From Photobacterium galatheae (GTDB taxonomy: Bacteria; Pseudomonadota; Gammaproteobacteria; Enterobacterales; Vibrionaceae), in the NCBI RefSeq assembly GCF_000695255.1, contig NZ_JMIB01000026.1, positions 94,473 to 158,472 of the forward strand: a DNA stretch of 64,000 bases, in the 5' to 3' direction. Made by a program: the position numbers and the translations under genes. Below the pieces are notes generated by a model. That model searched no databases. It saw only the letters and a list, made by a program, of their open reading frames with translations, and was not told the origin of the DNA. Positions 1-8,786 of this stretch are shown here, piece after piece (position 1 is the stretch's first letter; every line of letters starts with the position of its first letter).

Positions 1-46
1 ATACTGACCATATCAGACCAAGACATGTAAATTGGAAGTAAGCAGT

Positions 47-1102
47 ATGCATAAAACAGACGACGTAAGAATTAAAGAAATTAAAGAATTATTACCACCA
101 GTGGCTGTACTGGAGAAATATCCGGCGACTGAAAGCGCGTCTGAGACCGTTTTTCAGGCGCGTCGAGCGATTCATAACATTTTGAATGATGAAGATGATC
201 GCCTGTTGGTTGTGGTTGGTCCATGTTCCATTCATGATCCGAAAGCCGCCCTTGAATATGGTGCCCGTCTGAAGGAACTTCGTGAAGCACTGAAAGATCA
301 TTTGGAAATTGTGATGCGGGTTTATTTTGAAAAACCACGTACCACAGTGGGCTGGAAAGGCTTAATTAACGACCCGTATATGGATGACAGTTTCCAGTTG
401 AATGATGGCCTGCGTATGGGGCGTAAGCTGCTGCTTGATTTGACCGACATGGGCATGCCGACGGCGGGTGAGTTTCTGGATATGATCACCCCGCAGTATA
501 TGGGCGACCTGATCAGCTGGGGTGCAATTGGTGCAAGAACGACGGAGTCTCAGGTTCACCGCGAGCTGGCATCTGGCCTGTCTTGTCCGGTCGGTTTCAA
601 AAACGGTACGGACGGTAACATCAAAATTGCGACGGATGCGATCGGCTCAGCCAGTGCACCACATCATTTTCTGTCTGTCACTAAGTTTGGTCATTCTGCG
701 ATTGTCTCTACGGCCGGGAATGAAGACTGTCATATCATTCTGCGCGGTGGGAAAGAGCCAAATTACAGTGCAGCGCATGTGAATGCCGTGATTGAACAGT
801 TGGAAAAGGCAGGTCACCGCCAGAAAGTGATGATTGACTTCAGTCATGCCAACAGCCTGAAGCAATATAAACGCCAGATGCTGGTTGCGGAAGATGTGGG
901 TGAACAAATTGCCCAGGGCAATCAGGCGATTTTTGGGGTGATGATTGAAAGCCATCTGGTGGAAGGCCGTCAGGATATCGTTGACGGAAAAGTCGAGACT
1001 TACGGCCAGAGTATTACCGATGCCTGTATTGGCTGGGAAGATACAGAGAAAGTGCTGCGTGAGTTAGCAGATCACGTCGCGCAACGTCGTCAGAGTGCCT
1101 GA
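47..1102 (+). CDS. aroG: 3-deoxy-7-phosphoheptulonate synthase (DAHP synthase, class I)
   Basis: It condenses phosphoenolpyruvate and erythrose 4-phosphate to DAHP, the first step of the shikimate pathway, in the cytosol. The 351-residue protein matches the AroG/AroF family over its whole length. Visible blocks are the N-terminal RIKEIKELLPP, GPCSIHD, the metal/substrate block RTTVGWKGLINDP, GARTTESQVHR, FKNGTDG, IILRGGKEPNYS and the C-terminal DACIGWEDT. The TTG at 32 is in frame, but ATG 47 has GGAAG about 8 bases upstream and fits the family N-terminus, so 47 is preferred. The isoform (Phe-, Tyr- or Trp-sensitive) is inferred only loosely; the sequence looks most like AroG. Upstream control lies outside the window. 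Confidence 0.95.
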   Translation: MHKTDDVRIKEIKELLPPVAVLEKYPATESASETVFQARRAIHNILNDEDDRLLVVVGPCSIHDPKAALEYGARLKELREALKDHLEIVMRVYFEKPRTTVGWKGLINDPYMDDSFQLNDGLRMGRKLLLDLTDMGMPTAGEFLDMITPQYMGDLISWGAIGARTTESQVHRELASGLSCPVGFKNGTDGNIKIATDAIGSASAPHHFLSVTKFGHSAIVSTAGNEDCHIILRGGKEPNYSAAHVNAVIEQLEKAGHRQKVMIDFSHANSLKQYKRQMLVAEDVGEQIAQGNQAIFGVMIESHLVEGRQDIVDGKVETYGQSITDACIGWEDTEKVLRELADHVAQRRQSA

Positions 1103-1130
1103 TCCCCATTGATTCTTTCTGCATGAATAT

Positions 1131-1163
1131 AAAGCGAGGATAAATTACGTCCTCGCTTTTTTA
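1131..1163 (+). terminator. Rho-independent terminator of aroG
   Basis: AAGCGAGGA at 1132-1140 pairs with TCCTCGCTT at 1150-1158 around a 9-base loop and is followed by a run of T. It sits 30 bases after the aroG stop codon. Confidence 0.85.
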
Positions 1164-1178
1164 TTTTCACTGGCCCCA

Positions 1179-1706
1179 TTAACCTCGCGATGGCGGGTAC
1201 TGTGCAAACATTTCTCCGACCTGTTCCTGAATAAAATTCTCTCGTGCTGATGGTGTCATGTTTTCCGTGAGTTGCCGTCGGGAAATTGAACGCCAGATGA
1301 CTTTATTCGTCTTATTGTCAATAAGCTCTACGATCAGCTTGCCGTAGTTATATTCACGGAAACGGACGGGTGTTGAATAAGCAATACTGCTGTATCTGTA
1401 GCCAACCCCAAATGCGAGGGATGTGCCGTACGAATCAAAATCCGTCATTTCCCGGATGTACGGATTCACGGTCAGATCGGCTTGTTCCTCTGCAGGTTGC
1501 AGACCTTTATAACGTAGCTCTCGTTTGATGGTATCTTCTAATCGGTCTTTATCTAGACTGACAATCGAGGATTGAGGCCCCTTGGCAAACTGATAAGTGT
1601 GATACTGGCTGAAATCCACGCTGGCATTGTAGTCAGTTGCAACTTTGGCGCTGCATCCACCCAGCAGAATCAGAAAACAGGGAACCATGCTCAGTAAGGC
1701 GCGCAT
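1179..1706 (-). CDS. DUF4136-type outer-membrane lipoprotein
   Basis: This 175-residue protein has a lipoprotein signal peptide with the lipobox LLGGC, lipidated Cys at residue 18. The mature part begins with the YNASVDFSQYHTYQF block typical of DUF4136 proteins, which are small Gram-negative cell-envelope lipoproteins of unknown function. A KLIVELID..TNKVIWR block near the C-terminus is also typical of the family. It is divergent from the secreted protein at 1855, and the region between carries an array of GAACGGT repeats. No function can be given beyond the envelope location. Confidence 0.8.
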   Translation of the reverse strand: MRALLSMVPCFLILLGGCSAKVATDYNASVDFSQYHTYQFAKGPQSSIVSLDKDRLEDTIKRELRYKGLQPAEEQADLTVNPYIREMTDFDSYGTSLAFGVGYRYSSIAYSTPVRFREYNYGKLIVELIDNKTNKVIWRSISRRQLTENMTPSARENFIQEQVGEMFAQYPPSRG

Positions 1707-1725
1707 ATGATTTTCCTCGTAGCCC

Positions 1726-1778
1726 GAACGGTTTCTGAACGGTTGCTCAAACAGTTACCGAACGGTTACCCGAACGGT
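1726..1778. repeat. Five helically phased GAACGGT direct repeats
   Basis: GAACGGT occurs at 1726, 1737, 1760 and 1772, with a degenerate copy (AAACAGT) at 1749. The spacing is 11, 12, 11 and 12 bases, close to one DNA turn, and the consensus is about CYGAACGGTTNC. The array lies wholly in the divergent intergenic region between the DUF4136 lipoprotein gene (start 1706, minus) and the exported protein gene (start 1855, plus). It could be a binding array for a regulator; no family is recognised. Confidence 0.6.
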
Positions 1779-1814
1779 GATGGTTTGTTTTGAGTATAGC
1801 GTTTCCGCTGATTC

Positions 1815-1820
1815 TATAAT
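1815..1820 (+). promoter_or_regulatory. Candidate -10 box (TATAAT)
   Basis: A perfect TATAAT lies 34 bases before the ATG at 1855. The best -35 match (TTGAGT at 1790) has a long 19-base spacer, so only the -10 is convincing. It lies just downstream of the GAACGGT repeat array. Confidence 0.45.
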
Positions 1821-1854
1821 CAAGGCACTGAGACGACCGTGGCAGGAGCCATGC

Positions 1855-2391
1855 ATGAAATGCGCTTTCGTTTGTCTGGGAATGGCACTCTTCATGGCGG
1901 GATTACAGGGACATCAGCGATTTTCCGCCAGTGAACAACGCCATCATTCAGCGATGGATATTATCCGCCTGTCATCTGATTTTATAGAGCAGACGAACGC
2001 AATACAGCAAGCGCCTATCCGTTCGGATGCACCCGACGATACATTCATCCCCGGAATGGTCGTTCACCCTGAAGATGGCTATGTTGAATTTGAGCGCCCC
2101 TGGTGTTTTTCAGCCCAATTTTCAGTCCATGACTATCAAACGCAGATCACAGCGCTCTGTCATCGCCAGAACGGGCGAATGCGAGGGGAATGGTGTGTGG
2201 AACCTTCATCTGAAATTGCGCTTTTCAGTGCATCTCTCGGCCTCGAAGGCTCAACGTGTCATGCCGGGGGTGAAATTGCTGTCATTCATGTGTATCGGCC
2301 ATTGGGGTCACCCCAGGATCAGCGATGGCAATTTTTCGCAAGGGCCATCGGCTTTACACCAATGCAATCAGACCAGAAGCCGAGATTGTGA
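1855..2391 (+). CDS. Exported protein of unknown function
   Basis: ATG 1855 is chosen because AGGAG sits 6 bases upstream and the protein then begins with a signal-peptide-like segment (MKCAFVCLGMALFMAG). The reading frame stays open upstream to a GTG at 1777, which would lie in the repeat array. The 178-residue product contains four Cys after the leader (in PWCFS, ALCHRQ, EWCVEP and STCHAG), which suggests disulfides in the periplasm. No family is recognised. The repeat array and a TATAAT box lie directly upstream. Confidence 0.65.
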   Translation: MKCAFVCLGMALFMAGLQGHQRFSASEQRHHSAMDIIRLSSDFIEQTNAIQQAPIRSDAPDDTFIPGMVVHPEDGYVEFERPWCFSAQFSVHDYQTQITALCHRQNGRMRGEWCVEPSSEIALFSASLGLEGSTCHAGGEIAVIHVYRPLGSPQDQRWQFFARAIGFTPMQSDQKPRL

Positions 2392-2464
2392 ATTACCGGG
2401 CTGTTTTTTTTCATTCTGGCTGTACACTTAACTGGACTGACCAGATTTTTCACAAGGATGTAAC

Positions 2465-3274
2465 ATGACAGACTGGCAACGCCTGCACATTACAGAAGCT
2501 GAGGGGATCGTGACGGTTGCGCTGAACCGGCCGGAGAAGCTGAATGCATTGGATATTCAGATGTTTCAGGAACTGGATAAAGTCAGCCGTTTACTTCGGA
2601 CACGCAAAGATATTCGAGCCGTGATTCTGACCGGGGAAGGTGGAAATTTCAGCAGTGGGCTGGATGTAAAAAGCGTGGCGACTTCACCGAAGAAAGTCCT
2701 TGGTTTGCTGAAAAAATGGCTGCCGGGTAACGCAAACCTTGCACAGCGTGTGTCCCGAAACTGGCGATTGATCCCTGTGCCGGTCATTGCTGTGATTGAA
2801 GGGCGCTGTTATGGCGGTGGTACACAGATTGTATTGGGTGCCGATTTTCGGTTTGCTACCCCAGAGGCTGAACTCTCAATCATGGAAGTGCGCTGGGGCT
2901 TGGTGCCTGATATGGCCGGGCTGGTTTCACTGCGTGAACTGGTTGCTAAAGATGTGGCCATGAAGCTGACCATGACCGGAGAGATAATTTCCGGTGAGCG
3001 GGCGCAGCAGTTGGGTCTGGTGACGGAAGTGCATCCTAGCCCTTTGCGTGCAGCTCAGACTTTCGCACACCAGATATGCCAGGCCTCTCCGGATGCTATT
3101 GCGGCGATTAAGTCCACCACAAATAAGAGTTGGGTCCGGGGTGAACGGGCTTTGCTTGCCAAAGAAACGATGAGTCAGTTGCGGTTGATTCTGGGGAAAA
3201 ATTTCAAAATTGCGGGTCTTCGCCAGCGAAACAATACCGATAAGGCGTATCAGAAACGTCAGTCTTTTTGGTAA
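2465..3274 (+). CDS. Enoyl-CoA hydratase/isomerase (crotonase) family protein
   Basis: A 269-residue crotonase-fold acyl-CoA enzyme. The oxyanion-hole segments are NFSSGLD (61-67) and GRCYGGG (113-119), and the block MEVRWGLVPDMAG gives E141 and D149. In the family an acidic pair spaced like this (Glu then Asp) is typical of dienoyl-CoA isomerases rather than hydratases, so an isomerase reaction is the better guess. An AAGGATG ribosome site precedes ATG 2465. It is not in a fatty-acid operon; the next gene is a rhomboid protease. Substrate unknown. Confidence 0.85.
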   Translation: MTDWQRLHITEAEGIVTVALNRPEKLNALDIQMFQELDKVSRLLRTRKDIRAVILTGEGGNFSSGLDVKSVATSPKKVLGLLKKWLPGNANLAQRVSRNWRLIPVPVIAVIEGRCYGGGTQIVLGADFRFATPEAELSIMEVRWGLVPDMAGLVSLRELVAKDVAMKLTMTGEIISGERAQQLGLVTEVHPSPLRAAQTFAHQICQASPDAIAAIKSTTNKSWVRGERALLAKETMSQLRLILGKNFKIAGLRQRNNTDKAYQKRQSFW

Positions 3275-3332
3275 ATCAACAACTTTTCCTTATCTTGTGA
3301 TAGCAACAGGCTTATACTTTTTAAGAGAAGTT

Positions 3333-3926
3333 ATGGAGGAAAGCCTGTTGGATCAAAGTGATAAAGATGCCATCAATTTCATTGGCACTGTTGTTGTACT
3401 CTGTTTTGTTGTTCATGTAATCAATATGCTGATGGGAGGCTACCTGGTGGATTACGGCCTTCTGCCCAGACATGTGACACATACCATCGGCCTCGTGGCC
3501 TATCCGTTTATACACGGTTCCTGGGCGCATTTATTCAGTAATATTGTGTCTTTCTCGGTACTGGGATATCTGGTATCGCGTTCGGGCCTCTCTCGTTTCA
3601 TGGCCGTATTCCTGATCTGCTGGGCGATCAGTGGGGCTGGGGTCTGGCTATTTGGACGAATGCACTATCATATTGGTTTAAGCGGCATAATTTACGGGCT
3701 TTGGGCATATTTACTGGTGTACGCGTTGTTGCGCCGAAGTATTAAGTCGATAGTGATTGCGGTGATCGTGATGTTTTTTTATGGCTCGATGCTCGCAGGG
3801 ATCATTCCGGCACGTAGCTGGATCAGCTATGAAAGCCATTTATTTGGTGTCGTTGGTGGTGCCTTTGCCGGTTATGTGTTTGCCAGACGTGATAAACAAC
3901 GCGCGCTGGCGAATGTGGAACAATAA
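3333..3926 (+). CDS. Rhomboid-family intramembrane serine protease
   Basis: An inner-membrane protease of 197 residues. The rhomboid signature is present: HGSWAHLFSN in an early helix (oxyanion His and Asn), GLSG with the nucleophilic Ser, and the catalytic His in YESHLFG near the C-terminus, followed by a small-residue helix (GVVGGAFAG). ATG 3333 is chosen because AAGAGAAG lies just upstream; the upstream in-frame part overlaps the crotonase gene. It ends 12 bases before the DUF1840 gene and is probably co-transcribed with it. Substrate unknown. Confidence 0.85.
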   Translation: MEESLLDQSDKDAINFIGTVVVLCFVVHVINMLMGGYLVDYGLLPRHVTHTIGLVAYPFIHGSWAHLFSNIVSFSVLGYLVSRSGLSRFMAVFLICWAISGAGVWLFGRMHYHIGLSGIIYGLWAYLLVYALLRRSIKSIVIAVIVMFFYGSMLAGIIPARSWISYESHLFGVVGGAFAGYVFARRDKQRALANVEQ

Positions 3927-3937
3927 GGGGGAAGGAT

Positions 3938-4273
3938 ATGCTGATTACTTTTCACAGCAAGGCCAGTGCTAACATCACGATGTTTGGCCATGTCGCGAAA
4001 CAACTGATACATATGATGGGGTATTGCGAGAATGTTCCGGGCATTATTGATGTTGATGATGTTCCCAAAGCTTTGGAAAACCTTCAGAAATCGCTGGTGG
4101 TGACCAAGGCACAGGAAGACGCACAGCAGGCAGCAGAAACGGAGAAGGATGATGATCCTTGGGACGATTCTGAGCCAGATATCAGTATGCTGACGCGGGC
4201 AAGACCTTTAATCGAAATGCTTGAGGCAGCGATAGAGGAAGAATGCACCGTAATGTGGGAATCGGACAGTTAA
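3938..4273 (+). CDS. DUF1840 family protein
   Basis: A 111-residue soluble acidic protein starting MLITFHSKASANITMFG, the conserved N-terminal block of DUF1840. The middle is Gln/Glu/Asp-rich (QEDAQQAAETEKDDDPWDD) and the C-terminal helix carries ARPLIEMLEAA. Function in the family is unknown. GGGGGAAGGAT precedes the ATG, and the gene follows the rhomboid gene closely, so the two probably form an operon. Confidence 0.85.
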   Translation: MLITFHSKASANITMFGHVAKQLIHMMGYCENVPGIIDVDDVPKALENLQKSLVVTKAQEDAQQAAETEKDDDPWDDSEPDISMLTRARPLIEMLEAAIEEECTVMWESDS

Positions 4274-4322
4274 GCAACTGAGAGATACGGCGGCTTAGCA
4301 ACAAGGCCGCTCAAAAACAGGG

Positions 4323-4985
4323 TTACTCCACGATATGCAGCGGGGCAAAGGGATCATCATCCGGATCGTTTCGCCAGAGATATTCGGCATCGATTGCCAC
4401 TTTTCGGGCGGCTTCTTCGCCGACGAGAAAGGTGATTAGCCCCAGCGTCATATCTAGCCCCGCCGCCGTGCCGGATGAAGTAAAGGTATGCTCATCCTGT
4501 ACCCATCGGGCAACAGGGCACCAGAGGACGTGGCTGTTCAGTTCACTGACCCAGTGATACTGATGCTTATTCGTGGTCGCTGATTTCCCATCCAGAAGCC
4601 CTGTCTGTGCCAGCAAAGCGGAGCCGGTACAGACAGCGCATTGTATCCGTGCTTTTCTGCCCTGATGGCGCAGCCATTGAATGAGCGGTGGATTTCCCAG
4701 CTCAGCTTTGACGCCAGTACCCCCCGGCACTAAGAGCACATCGCAAAACATGTCATCCTGGAAGCTGGCATTCGCAACGATTTGCACGCCTTGCTGACTC
4801 GCTACGGCTAAGCCATTTTGTGACGTCAGGGTAATCGTGACGTCCTCTTCAAGTCCGCATAACAAGGTGATCGGCCCACTGACATCAAGCAGGTTAAAAC
4901 CGGGAAATAAGGGGATCACAATGCTGAGTCCGCGTTGTTTGTCAGGGGCAAGGGCTTTAGTCATTACTTTTGTTTGTCCTTTCAT
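4323..4985 (-). CDS. DJ-1/PfpI family protein (isonitrile hydratase-like)
   Basis: A 220-residue class I glutamine-amidotransferase-like protein. LFPGFNLLDVSGP opens the domain, VPGGTG forms the strand-loop, and VCTGS (Cys119) is the nucleophile elbow. The arrangement resembles the ThiJ/PfpI group that contains isonitrile hydratases, but the substrate is not shown by sequence. It is divergent from an AraC-type regulator at 5099, with about 110 bases between, so regulation by that neighbour is likely. An internal Met at residue 8 is an alternative start. Confidence 0.85.
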   Translation of the reverse strand: MKGQTKVMTKALAPDKQRGLSIVIPLFPGFNLLDVSGPITLLCGLEEDVTITLTSQNGLAVASQQGVQIVANASFQDDMFCDVLLVPGGTGVKAELGNPPLIQWLRHQGRKARIQCAVCTGSALLAQTGLLDGKSATTNKHQYHWVSELNSHVLWCPVARWVQDEHTFTSSGTAAGLDMTLGLITFLVGEEAARKVAIDAEYLWRNDPDDDPFAPLHIVE

Positions 4986-5098
4986 TCTTTACTTACCGTA
5001 AAGCATAGTTCTTCAGCGGCTTATTCAAAAAATTCGGTATGGCCCCGGCCCGATTCCCGGTAAGCTATGACTGACTTTTCAGCAAAATCAAGACAACA

Positions 5099-5809
5099 AT
5101 GATGATCCGGCTTTCGATTCGAAGTTACTCCCTGACAATGCGGGCGCATGAACACCACTACCATCAGCTGGTGTTTCCTTTGGCAGGTAATATCACCCTG
5201 GATATGGCTGATTTCAAAGGAAAAGCTGGCCCGGGACAATGTGTTGTGATTCCGGCAGCAAGTCGTCATGGGTTTCAGGCAGATGAAAAGAGCCGGTTTC
5301 TGGTGGCCGATACAGACCGTTTGCCATCGGAGATGCTGCAATTGCCAAGGCCGCTTTTTACCATGTCTTCCGAGTTAACGGCTTACTGTCATTTTCTGGA
5401 TTTACAGCTGTCTCAGTCTGCGCAGCCCGAACTGGTGAAAAGTATGTCCGGGTTATTTTCACACTTGCTGACAAATGAAAAAGTACATGTCGTTCGTGAT
5501 CACCGGATCGCCCGGGTTTTAGAGGTCCTGAACCGGGATCTCAGCCAGTCTCTGCCGCTGAGAGAGCTGGCGGCACTGGCTTGCCTGAGTTTAAGCCAGT
5601 ATAAGGTTTTGTTTCAGGCGCAACTTGGGATGACGACAGGCAAGTACCTGCAAAAACAACGGATGATGAAAGCCAGAGCATTGTTATCTCACTCTGATTT
5701 GCCGGTTTCACATATTGCGGAGCAGGTTGGATTCACCGATTTGTCTGCTTTCAGCCGGCGCTTTATGGCGTATTGGGGGGAAACACCACGGCAGATACGG
5801 CATCGTTAG
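5099..5809 (+). CDS. AraC-family transcriptional regulator with cupin sensor
   Basis: A 236-residue DNA-binding regulator. The N-terminal half is a cupin (HEHHYHQLVFPLAGN, then GQCVVIPAASRHGF), probably the ligand-binding part. The C-terminal 100 residues are a double helix-turn-helix: LRELAALACLSLSQYKVLF, then SHIAEQVGFTDLSAFSRRF. It is divergent from the DJ-1/PfpI gene, its most likely target. The inducer is unknown. Confidence 0.9.
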   Translation: MMIRLSIRSYSLTMRAHEHHYHQLVFPLAGNITLDMADFKGKAGPGQCVVIPAASRHGFQADEKSRFLVADTDRLPSEMLQLPRPLFTMSSELTAYCHFLDLQLSQSAQPELVKSMSGLFSHLLTNEKVHVVRDHRIARVLEVLNRDLSQSLPLRELAALACLSLSQYKVLFQAQLGMTTGKYLQKQRMMKARALLSHSDLPVSHIAEQVGFTDLSAFSRRFMAYWGETPRQIRHR

Positions 5810-5936
5810 CGTCCACGACGCTTTTCATTGAACTCCGGCTTTTCACAAAAGTAAATCGGCTTTTGAGCAAAATTCCAGACTCTGCCCTGCGCTATTCTGT
5901 GGCTGTTCATTACAGATAAATCAATACGGAGTGTTT

Positions 5937-6272
5937 ATGTTAATTGCATGGCAGGATTTTGAAAAAGTCGATTTGCGGGTCGGGCAGATTGTGGCAGTCG
6001 AAGCATTTCCGGAAGCACGAAGGCCCGCCTATAAACTTTATCTGGATTTTGGGCCGGACATCGGCCAGCGAAAAAGCAGCGCACAGATTACCGATTTATA
6101 TGAAGCAAACACATTGGTCGGCAAAAAAGTGATGGCAGTGGTGAATTTTCCGGCAAAGCAGATTGGCCCGTTTATGTCGGAGTGTCTGGTGACTGGTTTT
6201 TATCGGGAAGATGGCGCTGTGGTTCTGGCTGTGCCGGATCAGGATATTCCGGTAGGCGCGCGGCTGGGTTAA
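5937..6272 (+). CDS. tRNA-binding domain protein, CsaA/YgjH-like
   Basis: A 111-residue protein made of a single EMAP/OB-fold tRNA-binding domain: [15 protein letters not shown] at the start, RKSSAQIT in the middle, [23 protein letters not shown] near the end. This is the layout of CsaA and E. coli YgjH, proposed to act as tRNA-binding or chaperone-like proteins. ATG 5937 has ACGGAG immediately upstream; an in-frame GTG at 5931 would overlap that site. It stands alone. Confidence 0.9.
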   Translation: MLIAWQDFEKVDLRVGQIVAVEAFPEARRPAYKLYLDFGPDIGQRKSSAQITDLYEANTLVGKKVMAVVNFPAKQIGPFMSECLVTGFYREDGAVVLAVPDQDIPVGARLG

Positions 6273-6318
6273 ATGAGCGGGGAATTCGACGGGCAATTCA
6301 GCCCGCCTGACCGAAACT

Positions 6319-7086
6319 TTACCGGACGTGTATACGGCCAAGGTACAGATTCGTGTCGTATTCAAACGTAATTTTCCCGTTAATCTGGTAGGTACGGTGC
6401 AGCTCAGTGAGTACCAGGATGAGTCGGGTGTAATTTGCAGAGCCTTCCTGAGGGCAGTACGACACAGAACGGACCCGGCCGATCAGAGCGTCGAGATCCA
6501 TGCATTGACTGTTTTCAAAGACGTGTTGTTCCATGTCTCCGGCAGCAAAGAATCGCCGGATATCTTCATCTTTGAGGTTCATGTGATTGACGTATGCATA
6601 ATCAGGACTGAGCTGGCGCAGTATTGCGTCATAATCTCGCTGAAGCGGCGATGAAAACCGGCGCTTGTTCCAGATCAGCGCCAGATAAGCATTCGGTTTG
6701 GCAATCCGTTGAAATTCAGTTCGGGTTACCTCGTTACAAAACCAGTGAAAAGACTGTGCAGCGGTGATGAGATCGACGGTGTGATCTGGCAGACCGGTCT
6801 GTTCCGCCGGGGCCTTGCGGCTGGTATAGCCGGGCATCCCGGCAAGAGACTGGTCCGCAGCCTGACGCATGGCATCATTTGGCTCAACGGCACATACCTG
6901 AAGCCCTTTTTCCAGCAGGAGCCGGGTCAGGATCCCTGTTCCGGCACCGATATCTGTAATCACGGACTGCGGATGAACGTCTGTTGCGCTGAGCAGCGCT
7001 TTGATCATCTCCTGAGGATAACCGGGGCGGTACTTCCGGTAATCTTCAACCCGATCTGAAAAGCGTTCTGTCGCTTGTTTCATCAT
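6319..7086 (-). CDS. Class I SAM-dependent methyltransferase
   Basis: A 255-residue cytosolic methyltransferase. It starts with FSDRVEDYRKYRPGYP, has motif I as ITDIGAGTGILTRLL, an acidic end of strand 2 (VEPNDAM), and AAQSFHWF after motif IV, as in type-11 methyltransferases related to UbiE/BioC-like proteins. Substrate unknown. The gene ends 46 bases from the CsaA-like gene on the other strand and follows the HAD gene (25-base gap), so the two minus-strand genes are probably co-transcribed. Confidence 0.85.
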   Translation of the reverse strand: MMKQATERFSDRVEDYRKYRPGYPQEMIKALLSATDVHPQSVITDIGAGTGILTRLLLEKGLQVCAVEPNDAMRQAADQSLAGMPGYTSRKAPAEQTGLPDHTVDLITAAQSFHWFCNEVTRTEFQRIAKPNAYLALIWNKRRFSSPLQRDYDAILRQLSPDYAYVNHMNLKDEDIRRFFAAGDMEQHVFENSQCMDLDALIGRVRSVSYCPQEGSANYTRLILVLTELHRTYQINGKITFEYDTNLYLGRIHVR

Positions 7087-7111
7087 GACTTGTCATCCCT
7101 GAATGTTGGTT

Positions 7112-7750
7112 TTATTGCTGACTCAGCTGGAGCAACTGTTCCGGTTTTTCAAACAGATATTCGGGGTGCTCAATTTCAAGCTCTTTTCGGGAGCCGTAGC
7201 CCCAGAGAACCCCAGCCGATTGCAAACCATTGTGATGGGCGGCACTCAGGTCGACGGCCCGGTCGCCAATCATGACGGCATGCTGGGTAATGGTGTACCG
7301 CTGGCGTAATCCTTCCAGTTGCTGCCACTTTTCAATACCAATATCCCCGCCATTGATGAATTCGAAGCAGTTGTCCAGTTCAAACAGGGTGAGGATTTTG
7401 CGGGCAAAGTCAGCGCGTTTTGAAGTGCAGATCCCCATCCGGACGCCCTGATTGCGTAATGCTGTCAGCGTCTCTTTGACACCGTCATAGAGGGTATTTT
7501 CTGAGTATCCGATGTCTGCGTATCGCTCACGGTATTTAGCGACAAGACTGGCAATGACGGATTTGTCGTGATTTTGGGTCAGGGTAATGAAGGTTTTATC
7601 CAATGGTGGACCAATATGAGCCGCAATGGTTGCTTCAGGGAGTTCGGGCAAGTCGTGGTGAGATAAAGCGTAATTGAATGACTTGACGATCCCCTCTCTG
7701 GGGTCACTGATCGTGCCGTCTAAATCGAAAACCAAATGGTCGTGTTTCAT
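7112..7750 (-). CDS. HAD-superfamily hydrolase, phosphoglycolate-phosphatase type
   Basis: A 212-residue HAD phosphatase of subfamily IA. Motif I is FDLDGTISD with nucleophile D9 and acid D11, motif II is CTSK, and motif III is VMIGDRAVDLSAAHHNG. The helical cap lies between residues 15 and 80. The overall fit is to Gph-like small-molecule phosphatases, with unknown substrate. It precedes the methyltransferase gene in the same direction. AAGGAG lies upstream of the ATG on the minus strand. Confidence 0.85.
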   Translation of the reverse strand: MKHDHLVFDLDGTISDPREGIVKSFNYALSHHDLPELPEATIAAHIGPPLDKTFITLTQNHDKSVIASLVAKYRERYADIGYSENTLYDGVKETLTALRNQGVRMGICTSKRADFARKILTLFELDNCFEFINGGDIGIEKWQQLEGLRQRYTITQHAVMIGDRAVDLSAAHHNGLQSAGVLWGYGSRKELEIEHPEYLFEKPEQLLQLSQQ

Positions 7751-8078
7751 GCTTATCTCCTTAATTTTCTATTCATGCAGTGCGTTCCGTGCTTTGCCTG
7801 CGTTCTTGCTGATGACGCACAGTGCGCCTCATTGAAAGCAGTGCGCCTGATTGTATATGAGGTCAGCAGTCGGTCATATGAAAAATGACTGCATAAAATG
7901 CCTGAGGTCTATTGAAGCCATGGAGCAGTCCCCGGTTCGCCAGTCAGTGACGGTTCACATGACCCCGATGCGGATTGCTCGATGAGTGCCAGCCAATGCG
8001 TGGGAGACGGAAAAAGCTTAACAGTGCTCATCATCTTGGGCTACAGTGGCAATACATTTGATTCATCAGGATATTCTC
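7751..8078. other. Intergenic region with CAGTGCG direct repeats
   Basis: This 328-base gap between two divergent genes contains no convincing ORF. CAGTGCG occurs at 7778, 7820 and 7839; the last two extend to CAGTGCGCCT and are 19 bases apart. They could be regulatory or chance. Otherwise nothing is seen. Confidence 0.35.
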
Positions 8079-8744
8079 ATGCCTCTTCTCGATTGCGTAG
8101 AAGTGAACCCCAGAGTAAAACCAACCGCGACGGTTATCTGGTTACACGGACTTGGCTCGAATGGACACGATTTTGAAGCCATACTGCCTGAATTAAAGTT
8201 ACCTGCAAATGCGCCGGTTCGCTTTATTTTTCCACATGCTCCCTCAATGCCGGTGACGGTAAACGGCGGGATGGTGATGCCAGCCTGGTACGACATTCTG
8301 GAAATGGGCTTAGGCCGTAAACTGGATAAAGCCCAGTTGCTTGAATCATCGCAAAAGATCGCGGGGTTGATTGATCGAGAGCGAGCCCGTGGTATTGCCA
8401 GTGACCGAATCATCTTGGCCGGTTTTTCTCAGGGGGGCGCCGTGGCGTATCAGACGGCGCTGACGTATCCGCATCCGCTGGCCGGCCTGCTGGCATTGTC
8501 GACCTATTTCCCAACGGCTAAGCGTGTTGAAGTTTCGCCTGCCAATCAGGAGCTGCCCATTGAGGTCATGCATGGCAGTTATGATCCGGTTGTGTTGCCA
8601 TCGTTAGGGAAAGCTGCGGTTGATGCGCTGGAAGCACTTGGTTTACAGCCCCACTGGCGTTTGTATCCGATGGAGCATCAGGTATGCCTGCAGCAGGTCG
8701 AAGATATTGCGAGCTGGCTGAAGCATACCCTTCAGATTCAGTAA
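8079..8744 (+). CDS. Carboxylesterase / phospholipase family serine hydrolase
   Basis: A 221-residue alpha/beta hydrolase of the EstB/acyl-protein-thioesterase group. VIWLHGLGSNGHDF carries the oxyanion loop, GFSQGG the nucleophilic Ser, HGSYDPVV the catalytic Asp and MEHQVC the catalytic His. It probably hydrolyses short-chain carboxyl esters in the cytosol, since no signal peptide is seen. ATG 8079 has AGGA 7 bases upstream; the longer frame to 8046 lacks a ribosome site. Confidence 0.9.
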   Translation: MPLLDCVEVNPRVKPTATVIWLHGLGSNGHDFEAILPELKLPANAPVRFIFPHAPSMPVTVNGGMVMPAWYDILEMGLGRKLDKAQLLESSQKIAGLIDRERARGIASDRIILAGFSQGGAVAYQTALTYPHPLAGLLALSTYFPTAKRVEVSPANQELPIEVMHGSYDPVVLPSLGKAAVDALEALGLQPHWRLYPMEHQVCLQQVEDIASWLKHTLQIQ

Positions 8745-8786
8745 AAAAATGATGTATCGCCGGCTGTTGCCATGACAGCCGGGTTA

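Noticed and set aside
1777..1854. Upstream GTG start (1777) for the exported protein at 1855
   Set aside because: It would lie in the GAACGGT repeat array, lacks a ribosome site and spoils the signal peptide; ATG 1855 has AGGAG.
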